From: Pseudomonadota bacterium
GTDB taxonomy: Bacteria > Pseudomonadota > Alphaproteobacteria > Rhizobiales > Xanthobacteraceae
Direction: 5' to 3'
DNA length: 64,000 nt
Assembly (NCBI GenBank): GCA_023451825.1
Contig: JAEXYA010000055.1
Location: 1 to 64,000, forward strand
Position 1 is the stretch's first letter. Each line of letters starts with the position of its first letter. The notes below the pieces were generated by a model. It was not told where the DNA came from, did no database searches, and saw only the letters and a program-made list of their open reading frames with translations. The translations under genes and the position numbers were made by a program. Shown here one piece after another: positions 43,951 through 53,467 of the stretch.

Positions 43951-44916
43951 ATGATCAGCTGCAAACGTTTGACGGAGACGCTTACCCGAGCAGGGCTGGC
44001 AGTTGCGATCGGCATTGCGGTATCGATGACCTCAACTGCGCACGCGCAGGACAAGACGGTCCGCATCGGCTTTCAGAAATACGGGAAACTTGTGCTTCTG
44101 AAGAGCAAAGGAAGTCTCGAACCAAAGCTGAAAGCCCTCGGCTACACTGTCAAATGGAGCGAGTTCAACGCAGGGCCCGCTCTGCTGGAAGCCATCAATG
44201 TCGGCGCACTCGATTTCGGCAACACCGGCGAAGCGCCGCCGATTTTCGCGCAGGCTGCCGGCGCGCCGATCCGTTACGTGGCCTTCGAGCCGCCAGCACC
44301 GAAAGGCGAAGCCATCCTCGTTCCCAAGGACAGCCCACTGAAATCTGTCGCCGAGCTGAAGGGCAAGAAGGTCGCGCTCAATAAAGGCTCGAATGTCCAT
44401 TATCTGCTGGTGAAGGCGCTGGAAAAGGCCGGCATCAAATATGCCGACATCACGCCGGTGTTTCTGGCACCCGCCGATGCACGCGCCGCCTTCGAACGCG
44501 GTGCCGTCGATGCGTGGGTGATCTGGGATCCGTTCCAGGCGTCGGCGGAAGCCGCCATCGGTGCTCGCACGCTGGCTGACGGCACCGATACCGTGTCGAA
44601 CTATCAGTTCTACCTCGCCTCGCAGAAATTCCTGGAGAGCGAGCCGAAGCTTGTCGATGCGATCCTCGAGAGCCTGCGCGAAGTGGATGAATGGGCGAAG
44701 ACCGACATCAAGGCTGTCGCGGAGCAGTTGAGCCCGTCGGTGGGCCTCCCCGTCCCCGTGCTGGAGGTTGCACTGAAGCGGCAGTCCTACGGCATCAAGC
44801 CGATCACCAGACAGGTGATCATCGAACAACAGCAGGTGGCCGACACGTTCCACGCGCTGGGGCTGATCCCCAAGGCCATATCCATCGCCGACGCTGCAGG
44901 ACCGCTCGCACCATGA
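43951..44916 (+). CDS. ssuA: Aliphatic sulfonate ABC transporter substrate-binding protein
   Basis: A 321-residue SsuA-type periplasmic binding protein. It has a signal peptide ending TSTAHAQ, then [20 protein letters not shown] and the SsuA-characteristic [37 protein letters not shown] and [12 protein letters not shown]. It overlaps the monooxygenase gene by 4 bp (ATGA). No SsuB or SsuC gene follows in this operon; a NitT/TauT ATPase and permease are at 52652-54278. Preceded by 273 bp with no recognised gene. Confidence 0.9.
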   Translation: MISCKRLTETLTRAGLAVAIGIAVSMTSTAHAQDKTVRIGFQKYGKLVLLKSKGSLEPKLKALGYTVKWSEFNAGPALLEAINVGALDFGNTGEAPPIFAQAAGAPIRYVAFEPPAPKGEAILVPKDSPLKSVAELKGKKVALNKGSNVHYLLVKALEKAGIKYADITPVFLAPADARAAFERGAVDAWVIWDPFQASAEAAIGARTLADGTDTVSNYQFYLASQKFLESEPKLVDAILESLREVDEWAKTDIKAVAEQLSPSVGLPVPVLEVALKRQSYGIKPITRQVIIEQQQVADTFHALGLIPKAISIADAAGPLAP

Positions 44917-46070
44917 CCGCTGCCAATGACGATCTGAAGATTCTCTGGTTCCTGCCCACCAGCGGCGATGGCCATCATCTCGGCAGCACGATCGGTGCGC
45001 GCGATGTCGATTTCAACTATCTGCGGGAGATCGCACAGGCCACCGACCGCCTCGGCTACTATGGCGTGTTACTGCCGACAGGCCGGAACTGTGAAGACTC
45101 CTGGGTGATCGCATCAGCGGTCGCGCCGTGGACGAAGCGCCTGCGCTATCTTGTTGCCGTCCGGCCGGGATTGCAGTCCCCCACCGTGGCCGCGCGCATG
45201 ACGGCGACATTGGACCGCCTCACCGATGGACGCCTGCTGATCAATATCGTGACCGGCGGCGATGCGGTGGAAAATCGCAGCGATGGCGTGTTTCTCGATC
45301 ACGACGAACGCTACGAGGTGACGCGCGAATTTCTCTCTGTCTATGGCGACCTTCTCAAGGGCGAGTCCGTCAATGTGAAAGGCAAGCATATCGCCATCGA
45401 GGATGGCCGCATCCTCTATCCTCCGGCGCAGGATCCGCGCCCGGCTTTCTATTTCGGCGGATCGTCCGAAGCCGGTATCGATGTCGCCGTCGATACGGTC
45501 GACAAATATCTCACTTGGGGCGAGCCGCCGGATCAGGTCGCGGAGAAGATCGGGCGCGTCCGCAAACTCGCGCATGAACGCGGGCGCAACATCAGCTTCG
45601 GCATCCGGCTGCATGTCATCGTCCGTCACACCAATGAGGCGGCATGGCGGGCAGCCGATGACTTGATCGCACATCTCACCGACGAGACGATCGCATCGGC
45701 CCAGAGCATTCTCGGCTGCATGGATTCCGTCGGCCAGCAGCGGATGTCGCAATTGCATGGCGGCCGGCGCGACCGGCTCGAAGTCAGCCCCAATCTGTGG
45801 GCCGGAGTCGGTCTCGTCCGCGGCGGCGCGGGCACGGCGCTGGTCGGCGATCCCGAAACGGTGGCCGCGCGCATTCGCGAATATCAGGCGCTCGGCATCG
45901 ATACATTCATCCTGTCTGGCTATCCGCATCTCGAGGAAGCCTATCGGTTCGCCGAACTGGTGTTCCCGCTTCTGAATCTGGCGCCAAATGCCAGTGCGCC
46001 GAGTTCGACCGCCAATACGGGCCCGTTCGGTGAGCCGCTGGGCGGAAGCAAGCCCTCCGCGCATGCCTAG
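44913..46070 (+). CDS. ssuD: Alkanesulfonate monooxygenase (FMNH2-dependent, LLM class)
   Basis: A 385-residue luciferase-like monooxygenase that releases sulfite from alkanesulfonates using FMNH2. SsuD hallmarks are [52 protein letters not shown] and [15 protein letters not shown]. The ATG at 44913 overlaps the SsuA stop; the frame upstream is accidental. No SsuE flavin reductase is in the window, so reduced flavin must come from elsewhere. Confidence 0.92.
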   Translation: MTAANDDLKILWFLPTSGDGHHLGSTIGARDVDFNYLREIAQATDRLGYYGVLLPTGRNCEDSWVIASAVAPWTKRLRYLVAVRPGLQSPTVAARMTATLDRLTDGRLLINIVTGGDAVENRSDGVFLDHDERYEVTREFLSVYGDLLKGESVNVKGKHIAIEDGRILYPPAQDPRPAFYFGGSSEAGIDVAVDTVDKYLTWGEPPDQVAEKIGRVRKLAHERGRNISFGIRLHVIVRHTNEAAWRAADDLIAHLTDETIASAQSILGCMDSVGQQRMSQLHGGRRDRLEVSPNLWAGVGLVRGGAGTALVGDPETVAARIREYQALGIDTFILSGYPHLEEAYRFAELVFPLLNLAPNASAPSSTANTGPFGEPLGGSKPSAHA

Positions 46071-46098
46071 CCGTAGCGCATAGCCAACGGAGACCAGC

Positions 46099-47490
46099 AT
46101 GACGAAGCAGATCCGCCTCAATGCTTTCGCGATGAACTGCGTGGCCCATCAATCGCCGGGTCTGTGGACGCATCCCGATGATCGCTCCAGTCAATACAAT
46201 CGCCTGAGCTACTGGCTCGATCTCGCCAGGACACTGGAGCGCGGACGGTTCGACGGCCTTTTCCTCGCCGATGTGCTCGGCGTCTATGACGTCTATGGCG
46301 GCAATGTCGATGCAGCGCTGCGCAATGCCGCCCAGGTCCCGGTCAATGATCCACTCATGCTGGTGTCGGCCATGGCATCGGTCACGGAGCATCTCGGTTT
46401 CGGCATCACCTGCACATTGTCCTACGAGCCGCCCTATACATTCGCACGGCGCATGTCGACGCTCGACCATCTCACCGATGGCCGGATCGGCTGGAACATT
46501 GTCACCGGCTATCTCGACAGCGCCGCCCGCGGCATGGGCAAGGCAAAGCAGACCGCTCATGACGATCGTTACGATGTGGCCGAAGAGTATATGGAGGTCG
46601 TCTACCGACTATGGGAAGGCAGTTGGGAGGACGATGCGGTGCTGCGCGACAAGGCAGCCGGTGTTTTTACCGACCCGTCGCGCGTGCATCGCGTTCAGCA
46701 CTATGGCGAGCATTATACGGTCGATGCCATCCATCTTGCCGAGCCGTCGCCGCAGCGGACCCCAGTTCTCTATCAGGCCGGCTCATCGCTGCGCGGAAAA
46801 CTGTTTGCGGCCCAGCACGCCGAATGCGTCTTCATCTCCGGTCCATCGGCCAAGGTCATTGCGCCGCGCGTGGCATCGATCCGTACCCTGACCGCGGAGA
46901 CTGGCCGCGATCCGTCAAAAATCCTGATCTTCAGCATGATGACCGTCATTCTCGGCCGCACCGAGGACGAAGCGCGGGCCAAGCACGCGGATTATCGCCG
47001 CTACATCAATCACGAGGGCGCGCTGACCCTCATGTCCGGCTGGACCGGTGTCGATTTCTCGACCTATGACCTCGACCAGAAAGTTCAGCACGTCCTCAAC
47101 GACGCCGGCCGCACCGCGATGGACAACATCACCCGCGCGGATCCCGACCGTGTCTGGACCGTCCGCGAGGTCGCCGAGCATATCGGCATCGGCGGCATCG
47201 GCCCGATCATCATCGGCACGCCCGCCCAGGCTGCAGATGCGATCGAAGCCTGGGTCCGCGAGACCGATGTCGATGGCCTCAACCTCGCCTTCGCCATTTT
47301 CCCCGGCACGTTCGAGGACATCGTCGATCTGCTCGTCCCCGAACTGACACGCCGCGGGCTTTACAAGGCGGACTACGAGACGGGCACGCTGCGCGAAAAA
47401 CTGTTCGGCGCCGGGCATGCCCGGCTCGCGGCGCCGCATCCGGCGGCGACATTCCGACCCGCGCATGCGCCAGCGCTCGCCGCCGAGTAA
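46099..47490 (+). CDS. NtaA/SnaA/DszA-family FMN-dependent monooxygenase
   Basis: A 463-residue bacterial luciferase-like monooxygenase of the NtaA/DszA group. It has IRLNAFAMNCVAHQSPGLW, RFDGLFLADVLGVYD, a flavin-binding WNIVTGYLDSAARGMG and HDDRYDVAEEYMEVVYRLWE. Family members cleave C-N or C-S bonds (nitrilotriacetate, sulfones) with a separate flavin reductase. The context suggests a sulfone or organosulfide. It follows SsuD by 28 bp. Confidence 0.88.
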   Translation: MTKQIRLNAFAMNCVAHQSPGLWTHPDDRSSQYNRLSYWLDLARTLERGRFDGLFLADVLGVYDVYGGNVDAALRNAAQVPVNDPLMLVSAMASVTEHLGFGITCTLSYEPPYTFARRMSTLDHLTDGRIGWNIVTGYLDSAARGMGKAKQTAHDDRYDVAEEYMEVVYRLWEGSWEDDAVLRDKAAGVFTDPSRVHRVQHYGEHYTVDAIHLAEPSPQRTPVLYQAGSSLRGKLFAAQHAECVFISGPSAKVIAPRVASIRTLTAETGRDPSKILIFSMMTVILGRTEDEARAKHADYRRYINHEGALTLMSGWTGVDFSTYDLDQKVQHVLNDAGRTAMDNITRADPDRVWTVREVAEHIGIGGIGPIIIGTPAQAADAIEAWVRETDVDGLNLAFAIFPGTFEDIVDLLVPELTRRGLYKADYETGTLREKLFGAGHARLAAPHPAATFRPAHAPALAAE

Positions 47491-47526
47491 CGCCGCACCA
47501 TTCCGAGATCATTGCCACGAGGACCC

Positions 47527-48864
47527 ATGAGCAAGCGCCAACTGCACCTCAACGTGAACCTGCTTCATTCCGGCGTCTATGCGTCGGCGTGGCGGCTGCC
47601 GGAGAGCAATCCCGGCGCCTTCTTCGATGTCGGCCACTATATCGATGTCGCGAAGATCGCCGAGCGCGGCAAATTCGATGCGATCTTTCTGGCCGACACG
47701 CCGGCAGTGACCGATCGCATCGATCTCCGGCCGTTCCTCTCCATGGAGCCGACCATCGTTCTCGCCTCCGTCGCAGCAGCGACCACCCATATCGGCCTGA
47801 TCGCGACGGCATCCACGACCTATAACGAGCCCTACAATATCGCGCGGCGCTTCGCGACGCTGGATCATGCCAGCCGTGGCCGCGTCGGATGGAACGCGGT
47901 GACGACGGCCGACGCCGCCGCCGGCCGCAATTTCGGCCTGCCGCAGGTGCTCGAACACAAGGCCCGCTACGACCGCGCCAAGGAATTCGTCGAGATCGTG
48001 CAGACGCTGTGGGACAGTTGGGAAGACGATGCCTTTGTCGGCGACAAGGCGTCGGCGCGTTTCGTCGATACGTCCAAGGTCCACGCCATCAGGCATCGCG
48101 GCGCGCATTACAATGTCGAGGGGCCGCTCAATGTGCCGCGATCGCCACAAGGCCGACCGGTCACTGTGCAAGCGGGTGGATCGAGCGACGGCCGCGATCT
48201 CGCAGCCGCGCAGGCGGAAGCGGTGTTCACGCTGTCGCAATACATTGAAGACGGTGTTGCTTATGCGCGCGACCTGCGCTCGCGTGCTGTTGCCTATGGG
48301 CGGCCGTCCGATTCCATCGTCATCCTGCCCGGCCTCGCCACCGTCATCGGCGGCACCGAGGCCGAAGCGAGGAAGCGGCAGGACGAATTGTGGGACCTGG
48401 TGCCGATCCAGTACAGCCTGTCGCGCCTTGCCGGCACATTGCAGGTCTCTCCGGATCTGCTCGAACTGGACAGGCCGCTCCCCGATTTGCCGGTGCCGGT
48501 CAATGCCAACCAGACCATGTTTCACGGTACCGTCAATCTCGCACGCAAGGGCAACCTCACCGTCCGCGAATTGCTCAAGGCACTCGGCGGCGGCGTCGGT
48601 CACCGCATCATCGTCGGTACGCCCGAGCAGATCGCCGACGACATCGCCACCTGGTTTGCCGCCGGCGCTGCCGATGGATTCAATCTGATGCCCGATGTGC
48701 TGCCGAGCGGACTTGCCACCTTCGTCGATGAAGTGGTTCCGCTGCTGCAGAAGCGCGGCATTTTCAGGCACGACTATGAAGGCACGACATCGCGTGACCA
48801 TCTCGGACTCGCGCGTCCGACGAGCCGCTATGCCGATCGCGAAGCGGCGGCCGCATCGGCCTGA
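47527..48864 (+). CDS. NtaA/DmoA-family FMN-dependent monooxygenase
   Basis: A 445-residue luciferase-like monooxygenase, second of a tandem pair but not a close paralogue of the first. Features: LHLNVNLLHSGVYASAWRLP, KFDAIFLADTPAV, a flavin-type WNAVTTADAAAGRNFG and RYDRAKEFVEIVQTLWDSWE. GAGGA lies just before the ATG at 47527. It resembles dimethylsulfide- and sulfone-type monooxygenases. Probable sulfur release from an organosulfur compound. Confidence 0.88.
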   Translation: MSKRQLHLNVNLLHSGVYASAWRLPESNPGAFFDVGHYIDVAKIAERGKFDAIFLADTPAVTDRIDLRPFLSMEPTIVLASVAAATTHIGLIATASTTYNEPYNIARRFATLDHASRGRVGWNAVTTADAAAGRNFGLPQVLEHKARYDRAKEFVEIVQTLWDSWEDDAFVGDKASARFVDTSKVHAIRHRGAHYNVEGPLNVPRSPQGRPVTVQAGGSSDGRDLAAAQAEAVFTLSQYIEDGVAYARDLRSRAVAYGRPSDSIVILPGLATVIGGTEAEARKRQDELWDLVPIQYSLSRLAGTLQVSPDLLELDRPLPDLPVPVNANQTMFHGTVNLARKGNLTVRELLKALGGGVGHRIIVGTPEQIADDIATWFAAGAADGFNLMPDVLPSGLATFVDEVVPLLQKRGIFRHDYEGTTSRDHLGLARPTSRYADREAAAASA

Positions 48865-48998
48865 TACCAACGTACTCGCGGCGGGCGATCTGGCAGGACG
48901 ATCCCGTCGCAATCGCCTGAACTTTGGAATTCAAAACGGGATGCGACCGCGTTTCTAATGACTGCAATCCGCCACGCAGCCCCACACGTGAGATAGCC

Positions 48999-50219
48999 AT
49001 GAACAAAGCAGCCGCCCCCCAGTTTCCGGGCGATCCGCAACCGCTCCGCATCGACTCGCCGTCCCTCACCGCGCTGTTCGACTATATCGCGCAAGACGAG
49101 GCCAGGCGCGAACGCGAGCGCACCCTGCCCCACGATATCGTCGATCTGATCCGGCAATCGCGGATCGGCGCGCTGCGGATCCCCAAGGCCGATGGCGGCG
49201 GCGGCGTCTCGCTGCGTGAACTATTCTCCGTCGTCATCAGGCTCGGGACGGCCGATGCCAATGTGGCGCATATCCTGCGTAACCATTTCAGCGTGGTGGA
49301 GCGCCTCGCCTTGACACCGCTGAGCGACCAGAGCCGCAAATGGCGCGATGACGTGGTCGGCGGCGCGCTGATCGGCCTGGCCACCACCGAACTCGGCAGT
49401 TCGCAGGTCGGCGACATCGCCCCCGCCACCGTTGTCACGCCCGATGGCGACGGCTATCGCCTGAACGGCACAAAATATTACAGCACCGGAACGCTGTATT
49501 CCGATTACGTGCTGGTGCGTGTCGCCGATGCCGACAAGCGGCTCGCGACCACCGTCATACCCGTCAAGCGCGACGGCATCGAGATCGTTGATGACTGGGA
49601 CGGCAGCGGCCAGCGCCTCACCGGCAGCGGCACGACGCATTTCCGGAATATCCGCGTCGAGACATCGGAGCTGATCTTCGACGCGCCCAATGTTGGTTAC
49701 GGCGCTGCCTACTCCAACACATTCGCGCAGCTGTTCCTGACCGCCATCAATGCCGGCATCGCCGCCGCGATCCGGCGCGACGCAGCCGACCTCGTCCGCC
49801 GCCGCGCGCGAAACTTTTATTATTCACCTCCGCTGGATCCGCGCCAGGATCCGATCCTGCAGCAGACCGTCGGCCAGATCTCCAGCAATGCCTTTGCCGC
49901 GGAAGCCGTGGTGCTGGCGGCCGCCGATGCGTTGGATGCCGCCAGCCGCGCCGGCGACAGCGCGGATACGCGCCTCGCTCATGAAGCGGCGCTGCGCTCG
50001 GCGCAGGCAAAGATCATCACCGACGACCTTGCCATCCGCAGCGGCAGCCTGCTGTTCGATGCGGGCGGCGCGTCGGCGACGAAGACGTCGGACAATCTCG
50101 ATCGGCACTGGCGCAACGCCCGCACGCTGTCGTCGCACAATCCGGTGACGGTCAAGGCCCAGGCGATCGGCGCCTACGAGGTCAACGCGACACCGCTGCC
50201 GGCCAAGGGATTTTTCTAG
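48999..50219 (+). CDS. sfnB: SfnB-like acyl-CoA dehydrogenase-fold flavoprotein
   Basis: A 406-residue flavoprotein of the acyl-CoA dehydrogenase/DszC superfamily, most like SfnB of sulfur-acquisition operons. It has ELGSSQVGDIAPATVV and YRLNGTKYYSTGTLYSDYVLV in the flavin region, and a C-terminal DNLDRHWRNARTLSSHNPV, the last typical of DszC/SfnB monooxygenases rather than dehydrogenases. The ATG at 48999 gives the family start. It is last of the SsuA-SsuD-NtaA-NtaA-SfnB run and closes at a repeat and terminator. Confidence 0.85.
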   Translation: MNKAAAPQFPGDPQPLRIDSPSLTALFDYIAQDEARRERERTLPHDIVDLIRQSRIGALRIPKADGGGGVSLRELFSVVIRLGTADANVAHILRNHFSVVERLALTPLSDQSRKWRDDVVGGALIGLATTELGSSQVGDIAPATVVTPDGDGYRLNGTKYYSTGTLYSDYVLVRVADADKRLATTVIPVKRDGIEIVDDWDGSGQRLTGSGTTHFRNIRVETSELIFDAPNVGYGAAYSNTFAQLFLTAINAGIAAAIRRDAADLVRRRARNFYYSPPLDPRQDPILQQTVGQISSNAFAAEAVVLAAADALDAASRAGDSADTRLAHEAALRSAQAKIITDDLAIRSGSLLFDAGGASATKTSDNLDRHWRNARTLSSHNPVTVKAQAIGAYEVNATPLPAKGFF

Positions 50220-50260
50220 AACGTTTTCACTTTGAGATGACGACTCTCTCCACGAACTCT

Positions 50261-50378
50261 CCCTCATCCTGAGGAGCCGCGCGCTTGCGCGGCGTCTCGA
50301 AGGACGGCTGCATACTCTGAGCCAGGCCATCTCATGGTTCGAGACGCGCGCTAAGCGGCGCGCTCCTCACCATGAGGG
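50261..50378. repeat. Palindromic intergenic repeat, family E
   Basis: Ends CCCTCATCCTGAGGAGC and GCTCCTCACCATGAGGG, with inner GCGTCTCGAAGGACGG and TGGTTCGAGACGCGC. It lies downstream of sfnB. The CTCATCCTGAGGAG type of element is a common dispersed repeat in Bradyrhizobium-like genomes. Confidence 0.85.
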
Positions 50379-50433
50379 CTGCGGTCGTCTCAATCTAAAA
50401 AAGCTCTAGCCTCACAAAGTGAGCCCCCAAAAG

Positions 50434-50459
50434 AAAAGCAGGCCCGCGGGCCCGCTTTT
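50434..50459. terminator. Bidirectional rho-independent terminator
   Basis: AAAAGCAGGCCCGC / GCGGGCCCGCTTTT pairs at all but one position, with A and T runs at the outer ends. It lies between convergent sfnB and the MetQ-like gene and can serve both. Confidence 0.8.
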
Positions 50460-50478
50460 GCATTTCAGGTTTCACCGA

Positions 50479-51288
50479 TCACCAGCTCGGTACATAGGCG
50501 CCCTTGAACCGTGTCAGGATGAACTGCTTCACAGGTTCGGAGCGATAGGCTTCGGTCAAGGTCTTGACCCAAGGCTTGTCCTTGTCTTCCTCGCGGACGG
50601 CGATGATGTTGACCCATGGCGTCTCCGCCGGCTCCTTGATCAGGCTGTCCCTGACCGGATCGAGCCCTGCCTGCACCGCGTAATTGTTATTGACCGCCGC
50701 GGCATCGACATCACCCAGCGAGCGCGCGAGCTGCGCGGCGTCGAGTTCGACGAATTTCAGCTTCTTCGCATTCTGCGCGATATCGGCAATGCCCGCCGTG
50801 GTATTGGTCGGGTCCTTCAACGTGATGATGCCATTGACCGCCAGAATCTGGAGCGAACGCGCGCCGTTGCTGGGATCGTTGGGAATGGCGATCGTGGCGC
50901 CCGCCGGCACATCCGCAAAACTCTTGTATTTCCGCGAATAGATGCCCATCGGCGATGCCGTCGTGGTGGCGACCTTGACGATCTTCCAGCCCGTCTTGGC
51001 AATCTGGTTCTTCAGGTAAGGCTCATGCTGAAACGAATTCGCCTCGAGGTCCTTGTTGGCCAGCGCCTGATTGGGGAACACGTAGTCGGTGAATTCGACC
51101 GGCTTGATATCGAGCCCGCGCTTGGCAGCAACCTTGCGAACGGCATCGATGACTTCGGCATGCGGCCCGGCCGTCACACCGACGCGGATGGTCTCGGCAT
51201 GCGCCATGCCGGCGCCCATGATCGTGACGATCGAGAACACCGCAGCCGCTCGTGAAAGCTTCTGCCGCACAGTATCAACTTCAAACAT
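50479..51288 (-). CDS. MetQ/NlpA-family ABC transporter substrate-binding protein
   Basis: A 269-residue NlpA-type periplasmic binding protein related to MetQ (methionine uptake). Signal peptide ends GAGMAHA; there is no lipobox cysteine, so it is soluble rather than a lipoprotein. Mature part: ETIRVGVTAGPHAEVIDAVR, YVFPNQALANKDLEANSFQH and AAVNNNYAVQAGLDP. AAGGAG lies inside the longer frame, favouring the ATG at 51288 over that at 51312. No MetN or MetI gene is adjacent. Ligand may be methionine or another sulfur compound. Confidence 0.88.
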   Translation of the reverse strand: MFEVDTVRQKLSRAAAVFSIVTIMGAGMAHAETIRVGVTAGPHAEVIDAVRKVAAKRGLDIKPVEFTDYVFPNQALANKDLEANSFQHEPYLKNQIAKTGWKIVKVATTTASPMGIYSRKYKSFADVPAGATIAIPNDPSNGARSLQILAVNGIITLKDPTNTTAGIADIAQNAKKLKFVELDAAQLARSLGDVDAAAVNNNYAVQAGLDPVRDSLIKEPAETPWVNIIAVREEDKDKPWVKTLTEAYRSEPVKQFILTRFKGAYVPSW

Positions 51289-51621
51289 CGTCACGGATCT
51301 CCTTGCAGACATGATAGGTTCTGAAACTGTGACACAACCGACGCGCTCCGTAACGTTGTGGAAAAAGTAGCAAAGGATGGACCGTGTCGCGCGATCCTCC
51401 GACCTGAATATTCTTCATCCCGCGCCGTTTTGATGGCTTCGTTCTCTCACACGTCGTGTGTTCTGCCATCGCGCGACTTGAGACAAATCTCACCTCTTTG
51501 ATAGCAGTCGTAGAGATGAAGCTTTCCATTTTCGCGGGGACATAACTCTTCGCTGGAACCCGGATCGGATTTCAATAGAGTTCGTACAACGTCAGATTTT
51601 CAATCATTTCCGGAGTTCGTC
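51289..51621. promoter_or_regulatory. Divergent intergenic region, 333 bp
   Basis: Divergent promoters for the MetQ-like gene and the rightward ABC operon must lie here. Only short inverted repeats are visible (TGAGA-CAAA-TCTCA at 51478-51493 and CACAC-GTC-GTGTG near 51450-51465). No gene is recognised. Confidence 0.4.
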
Positions 51622-52650
51622 ATGAGCAATCCCCCTGGCCATCGGGCAATGCTGCGCGCCTGGATCATTGCCTGCCTGCCGCTCGTGATCTCGTTCTGCG
51701 GCACCCAGGCCGCGCGATCGGAGACCGACAAACTTCGGATCGCGCAGCAATTCGGCGTCGGCTATCTGCCGCTGATCGTGTCGAACGAGAAAGGCTTTGT
51801 CGAAGAGGAAGCGCGCAAACTCGGCATCAAGCCGCCCACCATCGAGTGGCTGCGCCTGTCCGGCGCGGCGGCCATGAACGAGGCGCTGATCTCCGGTGGC
51901 CTCGACTTCGCCACCGCCGGCATCACGCCGATGATCCTCACCTGGGACAAGACGCGCAGCAATGCCAGGATCATCGGCATCGCCGCCTTGGGCTCGATGG
52001 CCAATGTGCTGACCACCAACAATCCGAACATCAAGAGCATCGCCGATCTCACCGAACGCGACCGTATCGCGTTGCCATCCGTCAAGGTCGGCTTTCAGCC
52101 GATCCTGCTGCAGATGGCGGCGGACAAGGCATTCGGAAAGTTCGACAAGCTCGACGATCTCACCGTCAGCATGCCGCATCCGGACGCCACCGCGGTGATC
52201 CTGTCCGGCAAGTCGGAAATCACGGCGCATTTCACGTCGCCGCCTTTCGTGCAGCAGCAGCTGGCGACCGGCAAGGTGCATCCGATCCTGAACAGCTATG
52301 ATGTGCTCGGCGGACCTCACACCTTCAACGTGGTCTATTCGACCACGAAGTTCACCACCGACAATCCGAAGACCATCGAGGCTTTTGTCCGCGCCCTCGA
52401 TCGCGCCAATGCCTGGATCGCCGAAAACCCGAAGGAAGCGGCCGCGCTCTATATCAAGGCCGAAGCGTCCAAGCTGTCGCCCGATTTTGTCGAGGCCATC
52501 ATCCGCGATCCGAATGTGCGGTTCACGACGGCACCCGAAGGCGCGCAGAAATTCGCCGACTTCGAGGCCAAGGTAGGCCTGATCAAGCAGGCACCCGCGC
52601 GCTGGCAAGACATGTTCTGGCCCGGCCTCAAGGACAAGCCCGGAAGCTGA
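51622..52650 (+). CDS. ABC transporter substrate-binding protein (NitT/TauT, SsuA-like)
   Basis: A 342-residue periplasmic binding protein with signal peptide (hydrophobic core IIACLPLVISFCG, cut near AARS). Mature part: DKLRIAQQFGVGYLPLIVSNEKGF, SGGLDFATAGITPMILTWDK and ALPSVKVGFQPILLQMAADKAFG. First of a three-gene importer with the ATPase starting 1 bp after its stop. A sulfonate or related sulfur ligand is inferred from the surroundings. Confidence 0.9.
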   Translation: MSNPPGHRAMLRAWIIACLPLVISFCGTQAARSETDKLRIAQQFGVGYLPLIVSNEKGFVEEEARKLGIKPPTIEWLRLSGAAAMNEALISGGLDFATAGITPMILTWDKTRSNARIIGIAALGSMANVLTTNNPNIKSIADLTERDRIALPSVKVGFQPILLQMAADKAFGKFDKLDDLTVSMPHPDATAVILSGKSEITAHFTSPPFVQQQLATGKVHPILNSYDVLGGPHTFNVVYSTTKFTTDNPKTIEAFVRALDRANAWIAENPKEAAALYIKAEASKLSPDFVEAIIRDPNVRFTTAPEGAQKFADFEAKVGLIKQAPARWQDMFWPGLKDKPGS

Positions 52651-52651
52651 C

Positions 52652-53467
52652 GTGTCCACTGTCACCTTGACGCGCCCTACAGAGCGTAGCGACACGAACG
52701 CCGTACCGCTGCTTCAGGTCAACCATGTCGGCATCGATTATCCCACCCGTGAGGGTGCGCTGACGGCTGTCGATGACGTGTCCTTCGCGCTCCATGCCGG
52801 TGAACGGCTGGTGCTGATCGGTCCTTCCGGATCCGGCAAATCGACCCTGCTGCGCGCCATTGGCGGCTTCCTGGCGCCGACCACCGGCGCCATCCTCATC
52901 GACGGCACGCCGATCACACGCCCCTCCCCCGAGCGGATGACCGTATTTCAGGAATTCGACCAGTTGCTGCCGTGGCGCACCGCGCTCGGCAATGTCCGAT
53001 ACGCGCTCGAACGCGGCCGCAAACTGCCGCGCGAGCAGGCCGAGCACGAGGCACGCGACTGGCTCATTCGGGTGGGGCTCAGCCGCTTTCTTGACGCCTA
53101 TCCGCATACGCTATCCGGCGGCATGAAGCAGCGCGTGGCGATCGCACGCGCTTTCGCGCTGCAGCCACGCCTGCTGCTGATGGATGAGCCCTTCGCCGCG
53201 CTCGATGCGCTGACCCGCCGACAGATGCAGGACGAGCTTCTGTCATTGTGCGATGAGACCGGCAGCACCGCATTGTTCGTCACCCATGGCATTGATGAGG
53301 CCATCGTGGTCGGCACCCGCATCCTGGCATTGACGGCCCATCCCGGCCGCCTTGCTGCAAGCTTCGACGTGACAGCCGATCAGCGCATCCGTGGCTCCGC
53401 TGCCTTCGCCGAACTTGAACGCAACATTCAGCGCAGCGTATTCGACGGGAGCGCCGCCCATGCGTGA
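52652..53467 (+). CDS. ABC transporter ATP-binding protein (NitT/TauT family)
   Basis: A 271-residue ATPase starting with GTG directly after the binding protein stop. Walker A is GPSGSGKSTLLR, the Q-loop FQEFDQLLPWRTALGN, the signature LSGGMKQRVAIARAF, Walker B LLLMDEPFAALD and the switch THGIDEAIVVGTRI. Its last bases overlap the permease start. Confidence 0.92.
   Translation: MSTVTLTRPTERSDTNAVPLLQVNHVGIDYPTREGALTAVDDVSFALHAGERLVLIGPSGSGKSTLLRAIGGFLAPTTGAILIDGTPITRPSPERMTVFQEFDQLLPWRTALGNVRYALERGRKLPREQAEHEARDWLIRVGLSRFLDAYPHTLSGGMKQRVAIARAFALQPRLLLMDEPFAALDALTRRQMQDELLSLCDETGSTALFVTHGIDEAIVVGTRILALTAHPGRLAASFDVTADQRIRGSAAFAELERNIQRSVFDGSAAHA

Noticed and set aside
47509..48912. A 467-codon antisense frame across the second NtaA-type gene
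   Set aside because: Shadow frame opposite a clear luciferase-like monooxygenase.
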